From NCBI GenBank assembly GCA_033675265.1, contig JAUJYZ010001467.1:590150-654149 (forward strand): a DNA stretch of 64,000 nt. Reading direction: 5' to 3'. The DNA comes from Actinostola sp. cb2023. Its lineage: Eukaryota > Cnidaria > Anthozoa > Actiniaria > Actinostolidae. Positions 53,580 to 64,000 of this stretch are shown here, piece by piece. Under the pieces are notes generated by a model. The model worked only from the letters and a program-made list of their open reading frames with translations. It was not told the DNA's origin and searched no databases. The position numbers and the translations under genes were made by a program. The number at the start of each line of letters is the position of its first letter. The stretch's first letter is position 1.

Positions 53580-54735
53580 CTCCCATCCTTTTCATTGTAA
53601 GAAATCAATTCCCTATGGGTGGCCCTCAGGTTGAACAGAAATTGTTCATCCACTGAGACTTTGAATAATCGGTGCTTTGAATACAAAAAGTATTTTAACG
53701 CATCAGGGTTATGATTCAAAGCTTGTGGATGGTCAATTTCAGAAGGCGTTAAACGTCAAACGATCTGATATCTTAAGACCTAAAGAAAAGCTGAAAAAGA
53801 AAGTATTTCCACTAGTTTTAGATTATAATCCTAAACTTCCTGATATTTCGAAGTTAATTAAGAAACATTCGCATGTGCTCAATTCTACTTCTTTAAAAGA
53901 AATGTTTACACCTAAATCTATCATGCCGGCATATAGGAGGACAAAGAACCTTAAAGAAATACTAGCGCCTTCTAAGCTTAAATCTGAAAATTCCACGCTT
54001 GTCGAACCGAAGTGTTTTTTAAACACTTAAAAGTGTTTCCAAGAAATGCGACCTTTGTAAGAATTTTCTCTTAGAATCCAAATATTTTAAAAGCGCTTCT
54101 ACAGGTCGCATCTATAAGATTAAGGAAGCTATTTCTTGCACTTCTACTAATGTTATATATTTAATTTCTTGCACTAAATGCAATTTACAGTATGTAGGTT
54201 TCCACCTCCAATCAATTCAAAGTCAGGTTCCGAAACCATAAATCAGCTATGCTTACAAACAAAAAGACCTGCGAAGTCGCTATTCATTATAATAGTAGTG
54301 CGCATAACTTAAATGACTTTCAATTTATATGTATAGAGCAAATTAACTCCACTTTTAATGTAGACAAAAAAACTCTTAACTAGAGAAGCCTATTGGGCTG
54401 CACAACTGCACACGTTACGCCCTTATGGCCTTAATAAAAGACAGGAATTTAGATCGAAGAATAGAATACATTATAGTTCATAATTAACTTATTTCTGCTT
54501 ACATTGTATAGTACTATTATCTCTTTCAATTCAGCTTAGATTACATAACCTCATTGTAGGACCATTGTACATATCTAGTATATATAGACCTTACATTTTG
54601 TGTCATATTTTACCATTTTACCATTTTATATTTTTACTTTTTTACTGAAGAAGGCCGAAGGGCCGAAACGTTTAAATTAAACTTGTTGGACAATCAGAAG
54701 TTGCCTGCCTCTTCTACTGAATCCTTATGCTACTT
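53580..54735 (+). pseudogene. Truncated Penelope-like element, mirror of copy 1
   Basis: This carries the residues of copy 1 (KVFPL, NPKLP, MPAYRR). Single-base additions or losses near 53,610, 53,692, 54,040 and 54,200 lie in homopolymers. Its hammerhead-like motif is at 54,645-54,670. Confidence 0.8.
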
Positions 54736-54827
54736 ATACATATTGGAGTGCAGACTGTGAATCCGGCTGGAGGATCCTTTTATTGGGAGTTCATCGTTGA
54801 ACATTAGCACCTATTTATCTCTATTCT

Positions 54828-55585
<758 letters not shown>

Positions 55586-55645
55586 TATATAGAGATTATT
55601 ACATGTTAAGATCGTGATATTGTTTTTATTCACGAGATTTTTACC

Positions 55646-55803
55646 TGGACCAAAGGCATGACAAGAATGCAACTGATGTCGAAATGTCCCGTGAAGCTCG
55701 TTTCCTATTGGTTGGCTTGAATTTCGTCCGACTCTCCGGGGAGGGCACCGTCGTGACATTTCAACGGCCGTTGCATTCTTGTCATGCCTTTGGTCCAGGT
55801 AGA
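55646..55803. mobile_element. Mirror of the 158-bp MITE
   Basis: The same 31-bp inverted ends as at 48,710-48,867. Confidence 0.82.
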
Positions 55804-56230
55804 GTGACAAGAGAGTATTCGTATCGCCAGTTTGGTCCTAAAATCCGTTTTACGGTGCAGATATCGAGGTTTGAAGTACGGAAGAGTGCTTTGGATAATA
55901 GTTTGTTTATCGGGCTAATGTGTTTTTGTAGGAATTTTGGCGATAGTTCGAATTTTAAAAGAATTCTAGTCGATTTGGTTCGAGGAACCGAGACACGACT
56001 CTCCTACCTTCTCAATTATTCTAGTATGTGATACGTGACAAACCAAATCGACTATAACTCACCAAAAACTGAACGGATTCGGCTTAAAATCGGCTCGGAC
56101 ACAGAAGAGATGACTCCAACAAGTTAGTGTTTTCGATATTTTATTCAAACTGAATTTTTTTACCAAATGATTATAGCGTTCAAAAGATGCCATACATTTA
56201 CACTAATATTGAACATGGGATACCTGTGAT

Positions 56231-56453
56231 GTGGTGTGTCGCATGTTGAATTACTCCAAGGCAGTGTCAGCTGGTACTGCTAACGTTAAAGGAAGTGGTC
56301 CTATTTATCCTAAATATCTGAGTTGCTATGTTTATGAAACATCTATTGAGAAGTGCGATCAATATTCTGTTAGTCGTTTACTCTCATAAAATAAAGTTTA
56401 TATTACATTATATTCTAGATGCTGCAGTTGTATGTGGGAATCTGACACCAGGT
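56231..56453 (+). pseudogene. Mirror of the broken SRCR-alpha exon, copy D
   Basis: It repeats the truncated exon and its 40-bp insert in the other orientation, with donor CAG|GTAAAA after 56,453. Confidence 0.82.
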
Positions 56454-56629
56454 AAAACTAGATATATAGTATTGTATAAACATTATCTATGAACAGGCCT
56501 TATTTTTGTTTTGCGCTAAAACAAAATATAGGAAAACTTCGATCTAAAAAAAAAGGAAATGTATTTGTCAGAAGAAAATGAAAAGTAATGAGAATATTTG
56601 TTTGATTATTCACCAATGTTTGTTTTCAG

Positions 56630-56974
56630 AGGAAAAAGCGATCACCGTTCGTCTGGTGGGAACTAATGTAAGCCATGTTGGCCAAGTGGAAATCCAATAC
56701 AATGGGGCATTGGGAGCAGTCTGTGGTTATTATTATGGCAGTAAGTGGGATATACAGGATGCTCACGTCATCTGTCGAATGCTTGGTTACAAAGCAGCTG
56801 AAATACCAATTCGGTACATTGAGGGAGAGACAACAACAAGAATACTCATGGATGAGGTGGGATGTAGTGGTAAAGAAAAGTCGATTGCAGAGTGTTATCA
56901 CCCGGGATATTGGAATGTATGGTCTAGATGCTCGTATAAAAAACTTGCTGGTGTGGTTTGTCAGGTAGATGAAG
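56630..56974 (+). CDS. Mirror of SRCR-beta exon, copy D
   Basis: 345 bp, identical in translation to 47,537-47,881. Confidence 0.85.
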
Positions 56975-57151
56975 GTAAGAAAGACAAACACTATTTTATC
57001 ATTAGACTTTCAATATCAACAAATTAAATCAAACAATCTAAAGCAGTATTTCCACAGAAAACATTTATTTAATTTACTTAACATTAGTCTTTTTTATAAA
57101 ATCTATAATCATCAGTGTAATCACTTCAGTGATGTTTTCTTCAATCCACAG

Positions 57152-57472
57152 ATCCTCCACCAGTTCATGTTCGTTTAGCTGGAGGAAGGTCACCCAATTC
57201 TGGTCGAGTGGAAGTCAGGTACCATGGTGTGTGGGGTACTGTATGTGACGATGGGTGGGACACGAACGACGCTGAGGTGGTTTGTCGTATGCTTGGTTAC
57301 ACTGGAGTACAGAAGTACAGCACATCTGACTTTAACCCTGTTAAAGGTATAATATGGCTTTGGAACCTTGGCTGTACTGGTACAGAAGTATCCATTGCTA
57401 ACTGCAGTCATGGTGGATGGGGGTGGATAGGCTGTTTGCATAGCGAGGACGTTGGTGTCACGTGCAAGATGG
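57152..57472 (+). CDS. Mirror of SRCR-gamma exon, copy D
   Basis: 321 bp, identical in translation to 47,040-47,360. Confidence 0.85.
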
Positions 57473-57651
57473 GTGAGTTGTAAAGAAAACTCGATTCATT
57501 AGATTCGTATCTCTAACATGTTATGCAAGTAAACGTATCTTATACAAATCATTATCAAGACTTCAAACCATATCATTAGATGACAGTTTTCTTGTGGATG
57601 ATAGAAATATGATAAAAACATGATAACTTATTGGTTGTCTTGGATTTGTAG

Positions 57652-58594
57652 CCGCAGCCCCTCAGTTTACAGTAAGCAGCTCATCTGACAAACGGTCGTG
57701 TACTGCGACGCTCCGCATCATCGACCATGCAGCAAGAAACGCCAAAGAAACAAAGTTAATAAAGTAAGTTGCCATCAAATCCATTTGATCCATGTTTAGA
57801 AAACCTAAAGATAAACCAGAAAAAGATACCAGCACGGCGGTAGTTTACAAAATGAAATGTAAGGACTGCGAAAAGGTTTCTATCGGCCAAACCAACCGGC
57901 CGTGCCAGAAAAACTAGACTAAAAAAAACGCAAACGGGCTATTTTTCTCGAAAATCCCAATTCCCTTTTGGCCCAACATCACGTGCAAACCAGACACGAG
58001 TTTGACTTGGACAATGCTCTCATAATTGATCAGTGTAAACGATGGTCTGGACGATTATTTTTTAGAAGCTTAGCATTCTATTCGTAATAAGAACCCAATT
58101 AACGAACATATACACGTACCATACGTATATGGTACCTTAGGTAAATAATCTTTATAGTCTGAATATTTCACCCGAACACCATGTACACGGCATATACATT
58201 ATTCTTAATTTCAATCACAATGAGAGATTGTTTAGAACATGTTTGTTAATGGAATCGATTTGTGTATTTCAGATTTTATGAAATACGTACGAACAAAGTT
58301 GGAAATTCTTCGTCGTGGGTCCTTGAAATTGATGGTATTCATAGCTTTACGATTGGTGATGGTAAGCACTACAATGGTTCCTACAACGTACCGTTAGAGC
58401 CTGGGACTACATACAATTTTGCTGTGAGGGCTGTGACCAAGGCACAGAATGGGGTGAGTGTTGAAATACAAAAAATAGCACTAGAAAGTTGACAGAAATA
58501 ACACAACTTAGTTTCTTTGTCAAACAGGGCAAAGGTTATGGGGAGACGGCAAGTAAGACTTTTACAACAAGCAGAAACTGCACAAATGCAAAAG
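57652..58594 (+). CDS. Mirror of FN3 exons delta, epsilon, zeta, copy D
   Basis: Delta is 57,652-57,763 (112 bp), epsilon 58,273-58,453, zeta 58,528-58,594. Here delta is in frame, with phase 2 at its donor matching epsilon, so this arm gives the better reading of delta. The intron contains the GIY-YIG relic. Confidence 0.75.
57790..58130 (+). pseudogene. Mirror of the GIY-YIG relic, copy D
   Basis: Same relic as at 46,385-46,725. The two arms differ near 57,898 (GGCCGTGCC against GGCACACGGCGG), one of the few non-homopolymer differences. Confidence 0.72.
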
Positions 58595-59006
58595 GTAAAT
58601 AGAATCATGTAGGAGGATATTATGGAATTTTTCCAATTGAAATATTTCTGGCGAGAAAGGTTTCATTGGTTATTGATTGGTGGATATATCGGTCTAGAGC
58701 TAGAGATAAGAGGCTCTGACTGGTCAAAGAATAATAGTGGACGTTCTTTCCAATAATGAATGAAAAGAACAGCCATTAGTATTCCTTGATGGTAAACGAC
58801 AATACGAATAAGTAACAGATTTAGAAAAGTGGTGTGACAACTGGTGGAATGGATGTCATCTGATGTAATGGCCGTCATCACGACTGGAGAATATCATAGC
58901 ACTGTTATGTAATGGTAGGGAAAAATAGTGATCTCTTCACTGTATTTGGGAGTTATTCAACTACTTCTAACGTCCCTTTTTTCTCTTTTCTTTTCATTGA
59001 TTACAG

Positions 59007-59118
59007 ATTGCAAAGCAAATATGATGAATTGAAGAATATTGACGACACTATTGCACCCTTGAAATCAGAAAAGATGAACGAGAATAGTCATTTATTTGAG
59101 TTGTACTTTGTTCAATAA
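59007..59118 (+). CDS. Mirror of last exon theta, copy D
   Basis: Identical in translation to 45,396-45,507, with the stop inside CAATAAAAT. Confidence 0.7.
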
Positions 59119-59621
59119 AATGTTGTTTTCAATAGTTGTCATTTATTTCTGATGAAAAAGATGAATTTAGAATCCCCTGCACAATAATCTGATAGAAGTT
59201 AAAATCAGTTGACACACACTGTGAGTGGTTTTGCTTAGGTGCAGACTGAATTCATATTTCTATGGTGTTACCACAGGGACCCCACATACTTATCTCGTTA
59301 AGCTGATTTATATATGACAAACATATATTGATACCCTGTCAAACAATGAGTATTTCCTTTTTCTGCAGCCTTTGAAATGCCACACGATGAAACACAGGTT
59401 GCATATATAAGTAGAATGAGTTAAGCTTTTGAGCTACCACAAGTCCTTAACATAAGAAAAGCTTATCATCTTATATTAGCTCCCTGGGAAGGCGTCTCTA
59501 TAAGACCACAGGAAACCCAATATCTTGTTTTGTTTTCACCTTATTTGTCCACTTTCACTGACATGCGCTTTTACGTCATCTGAAAGGCCAATACAGAGTG
59601 GCATATACAATAACTGTGAGT

Positions 59622-60325
59622 CTGTCGAGAAAGGTCAGTGATTCAACAAATGTCCGGCGATACCACAGGCAGCCCAACCATTGTTTCTGAGGCTAATTAT
59701 AATAAATAAAAGTATATTTGTATGCACGCGTCTTTCTTTGATGGGTTTCATGTGGTTTAGAACGCGCGCGCTATGATGTTGGGCTCCCTGTGCGCGTCTC
59801 GCAAGAAGCGCCCACACAAGTGTATATATTGAAACAATGTGTGAAACTGATGACGTATCATGGCCCGATGTGCGCCGCATCTAGCTGGTGCACTTTTCCA
59901 TGAAACATTCGGATTTTATCTTCCGAAGCCGCCGTACGTTACAGGGCCGTGGGGGGTATCCAGGGTAAAGTTGTTCAAAATCGTGGAACATCTGAAGACA
60001 AAGACTGACTTTTTCGGTATAAACGTTTGGATTCTATTCCTTTTCCATGGTAAGTTTAGATGTTTACAATTATTGTCAACTTTATGTAACTTTAGAAGGA
60101 ATAGGACGATTTTAAAGTAGCCCTTTTACATTTTGAATAATGGAGAATTGGATGTTGGACTCGACACGGAACGTTTTTTTTTTGAAAACGAAAGCTCAAC
60201 TAAAAGTATTTTTGTTGAGGTAATAACGTCGTATATTTTCTCTAAATGTTCTCTAATAAAAGGACTTGCCTATACTTGGGCAGAAGGGCTACCCTGTGTA
60301 AATAAAGGCATCTATCTATCTATCT
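59622..60325. repeat. Mirror of RepA copy
   Basis: Repeats 44,190-44,890 in inverse order, ending in the short TCTA tract. Confidence 0.78.
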
Positions 60326-60742
60326 ATCTTAATGATCCTCAGCAAATTATTTTTCATAAATTATGACTGAGCTATTGAGCTATGACTGACTTGTGTAGTT
60401 GTCAATGTCAGAGAACAAAATACACATCTCAGCAAATACAGCATGGACTGATGGACTGTGATAATATATGCAGTGCAAACGTTGCACATTAAATTTCTGA
60501 CGTGCATGCCGATCGTATTTTTTTGCGAAAGGAAATACCTTCATAATTATCTTGATTTCGAAAATAATATGTTTGATCCATTAAAATTAAAATGCTAATA
60601 TTTTTGCGCGTGATTTGAGTAACAATTTCATCGATTAAAATAAGTGCTTTTTGCGCCTGACTCAGACAGAGTCTGTCACTAGGAAATGTTCGTTTTTGAA
60701 TTTGGACATTGAAAGCATTTTATTATTCATTTTCAAACTATT

Positions 60743-61573
60743 AAGAAGCAATCTAAATTGCTTCTTAATTTAAAATTTTATGCTTTGCCCTTTCAAGTTG
60801 CTTTGGACATTAGGACCAGATAATTTCAATTTAAAATACTCAACAGGATTATGTATGCAAACGTTCAGCTGAAAAAGTTTGGTTACTGCGAATCAACAAC
60901 GTGTACGTTTGGTTGCGGAGAAGATGAAACACTCGAACATTTAATATTTCACTGCCGATACGCACAACAGTTTTGGTTAGAAGTAATCAAATGGCTAGAA
61001 AATTATGATATAAGAATAGATCTGTCAGAACCCAACCACATTTTATTCGGATTATACAACATTACAAACGACTTTCTTTTGATTAATCACTTAATATTGT
61101 TAGGAAAAAGAAGTATATTTCATTGCAGATTTAAAAATATTAGGCCTAATCTAGACATTTTCACTGCTATTGTTAAAAACACAAAAATGATAGAACAACA
61201 AATTGCCCAAACTAGTAATAAACTTGCTGTCCATTTAGAAAAATGGGAGAAAATAACTCCAGTTTCTTAATTTTAAAGTTTGCAGGAATTTCGCGTGCCA
61301 AATCATAACCAGTTTTTTGTTATTTGTTATTTATTTATTTATTTATTAGTTAATTTAATAGTTAATTGTCTTGTAGTTAAATGACAAAAAGATATTGTAT
61401 TATTAGAATATTGCGTATATTTGTAATGTATTGTGTATATTGTAGTATATTATATTTTATTAATTATATTGATATTGATGTACGTATTGTACTATAGTAT
61501 TATCTGCTAAAATGTAAACATAAAATATGTTTAAAAAAAAAAAAAAGAAAAAGAAAACAAAAGAAGCAATCTA
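60743..61573 (+). mobile_element. Mirror of the LINE tail
   Basis: Flanked by AAGAAGCAATCTA on both sides. The C-terminal frame (60,851-61,270) is longer here, 139 residues, because an A run has five instead of six bases. Confidence 0.83.
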
Positions 61574-62154
61574 GTACGAAGAAATATCAGCAGACGCAGC
61601 TCTGCTCATCTTGTGCAGTGACATGCCAGCAATCCCAGAGATATTTTCGCAACCGCAATTACGTCATATCAACAATTGTATCCGCTGGCTAAGGATTTAT
61701 CAGCTGAATTAGACGTATTCAGCTTTAATCGTACCACCGTTGCATGCCTGGTTAATAACTAGAAAACAACATCCATTGTGAGGTTCATAACTATAGAAAG
61801 GTTATTAACCTGAAAGAACTCAGGCCTGGCGATGCGCTTAGATGTTTAATATTCCCGCATGCGAAGTAACGATTTTTCTGCAATAATAGAGTAAAACTAC
61901 ATTAAGAATCTTGTTTGTTTTTCGAGCGTTTTGAAGGATAGCCTCGTTCTTGTGCTAAGTCATAACAGTCATTCTTGAAGAGACGAAACAATAGAATGAA
62001 TGAATAGGTTTTTAATCAAGTATAAGCATCTATGTGATCAATGCATTAACAGAAATACATTACACACAAACAAAATATAATTGCAGTAATAAGTACTAAC
62101 TTGTATAGTGATATGACAACACGCATTATCCAAACTTATAGACCGATCGCGAAT

Positions 62155-62545
<391 letters not shown>

Positions 62546-62840
62546 AATGGTTGTTCTTATATAGCGCATATATCTTAAGTCTTCTTCATCAGCCACACCC
62601 TGATTTTAATTTTCCTCTTAATTACCAAACCAGAATGTGTTGACGTTGTTATTTTATATTTTACTTTGTCATTTTTATGTATGCCTCCACGACCACGCTA
62701 TAAATTTATAATTTTATAATTAACGTACTTTCAATCTATTCTGAGAATAATACGCCATTAAAAAATATATTGCATTGTTGATAGTTTTAACAATTATGAG
62801 AGTAAAATAATGTCTCAAACAAATAAGTCAAAACACTAAT

Positions 62841-63223
62841 TTCCATATCGAGCAGGGGACTGGGACCAAGTCCGTAAAACTAAATAAATAAGAAACTAGT
62901 TAAATTTTCTGACAGAGCAGATCAAACGTAGCTAGTCTGGAAAGTTTGGTGAAACTTCGGCTTAATATTGACGATGCTAGAGGACACCAAATATGACTAT
63001 TTTCACATACAAACTCTGTAATTTTTTGACGTTGTCCAGCCAAACCATACATTCACTGTAAAATTTTGGCAGGACAACACAATTTCAAAAGTTTATAATT
63101 CTGACAGAATTTACTCAAATCGCATCAAACTTTGTACAGATGCTAATTGTAACATGCTGTTTCATGTCACGAACTTAATTTCGTAATTACAGACTCGTTC
63201 CCAGTCCCTGCTCGTTTTGGAAA
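62841..63223. mobile_element. Mirror of the copy E upstream MITE
   Basis: Same inverted ends as 41,290-41,672; one end has lost a G (CAGTCCCTGC) compared with the left arm. Confidence 0.75.
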
Positions 63224-63244
63224 TGGCTAATTATGTGTGTACAG

Positions 63245-63571
63245 AGAAGAAAGCTGCTGTCGACGTTCGTTTAATGGACGGGGTAAAACTGCACGCGATG
63301 GTCGTGTAGAAGTCAGAACAAATAACGGTCAATGGAGCACGATATGTAATCACAACTGGCACTTACTAGACGCTTATGTGGTGTGTCATATGTTGAATTA
63401 CTCCAAGGTAGTTTCAGCTGGTACTGCTAACATCAAAGGAAGTGGTCCTATTTATCCTAAATATCTGTATAGCTATGGATATGAAACATCTATTGAGAAA
63501 TGCAACCAAATATCTGTTAGCTGTGATCACAGTGAACGATGCTGCAGTTGTATGTGGGATTCTGACACCAG
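63245..63571 (+). pseudogene. Mirror of SRCR-alpha exon, copy E
   Basis: Carries the same two frame shifts as 40,943-41,269, so those lesions are not arm-specific read errors. Confidence 0.83.
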
Positions 63572-63746
63572 GTAAAACTAGATATATATAGTATTGTATA
63601 AACATTATATATGGACAGACCTTATTTTTCTTTTGTGCTATAACAAACCATAGGAAAACTTCGATCTAATAGGAAATTTATTTATCAGAAGAAAATGAAA
63701 AGTAATGAGAATATTTGTTTAATTATTCATCAATGTTTGTTTTCAG

Positions 63747-64000
63747 AGGAAAAAGCGATCACCGTTCGTCTGGTGGGAACTAATGTAAGCCATGTTGGCC
63801 AAGTGGAAATCCAATACAATGGGGAATGGGGAGCAGTCTGTGCTTATTATTATGGCAGTGATTGGGATATAAAAGATGCTCACGTAATCTGTCGAATGCT
63901 TGGTTACAAAGCAGCTGAAAGACAATTTCGTGGATTGAAGGAAAGACAACAACAAGAATACTCATGGATCGTGTGGGATGCAGTGGTAAAGAAAAGTCGA
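63747..64000 (+). pseudogene. Mirror of SRCR-beta exon, copy E (partial)
   Basis: Runs off the right edge. A missing C near 63,921 (GACAATTT where the other copies have GACCAATTT) breaks the frame only in this arm. Confidence 0.8.

Overview
This window is animal nuclear DNA, AT-rich and strongly repeat-laden. The evidence is spliced exons for scavenger receptor cysteine-rich (SRCR) and fibronectin type III (FN3) domains, short introns with GT/AG borders, and eukaryotic transposon families (tyrosine-recombinase retroelements, BEL/Pao-type LTR element, Penelope-like elements, a LINE tail, many hairpin MITEs). Introns of about 170 bp between one-domain exons and a tandem SRCR family would suit a sponge, but a cnidarian or other invertebrate is not excluded.

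The host component is a tandem array of at least five copies of one gene on the minus strand, named A to E here. The reconstructed order is SRCR-alpha, SRCR-beta, SRCR-gamma (one exon each, all phase 1-1), then an FN3 domain split over three exons (delta, epsilon, zeta), then a short last exon (theta) whose stop codon overlaps an AATAAA signal. Copy B (1-822) runs off the left edge. Copy A is 4,602-8,163, C is 27,412-39,214, D is 45,396-48,282 and E is 39,249-41,269. Nearly every copy is damaged, and most of the damage can be assigned to a named insertion. A decayed GIY-YIG endonuclease relic lies in the delta-epsilon intron of A, C and D, so it predates the duplications.

Region by region: 1-8.2 kb holds copies B and A. 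8.2-20.8 kb is gene-poor and made of inverted repeats, a 90-bp and a 150-bp tandem repeat, and a recurring dispersed repeat (called RepA here). 21.3-22.2 kb is a broken tyrosine recombinase. 22.9-27.4 kb is an apparently intact Ngaro/DIRS-type retroelement (gag, RT-RNase H, tyrosine recombinase) inserted in the FN3 exon of copy C. 29,214-35,162 is an internally deleted BEL/Pao-type LTR element with a 5-bp target duplication, sitting in an intron of copy C. 35,391-39,114 is a second, decayed tyrosine-recombinase retroelement inserted without target duplication in the alpha exon of copy C. 39.2-48.3 kb holds copies E and D with a LINE tail between them. 48.3-52.2 kb holds microsatellites, palindromes and an inverted pair of truncated Penelope-like elements.

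From 40,513 to the end of the window the sequence is one enormous inverted repeat with no spacer, centred between 52,256 and 52,257. The right arm therefore repeats all of 40.5-52.25 kb in mirror image. The arms differ mainly by one-base homopolymer changes, and in most cases checked the right arm is the odd one out against the independent gene copies. This points to a fold-back sequencing or assembly artefact more than to real biology, and right-arm features should not be counted as extra genes.
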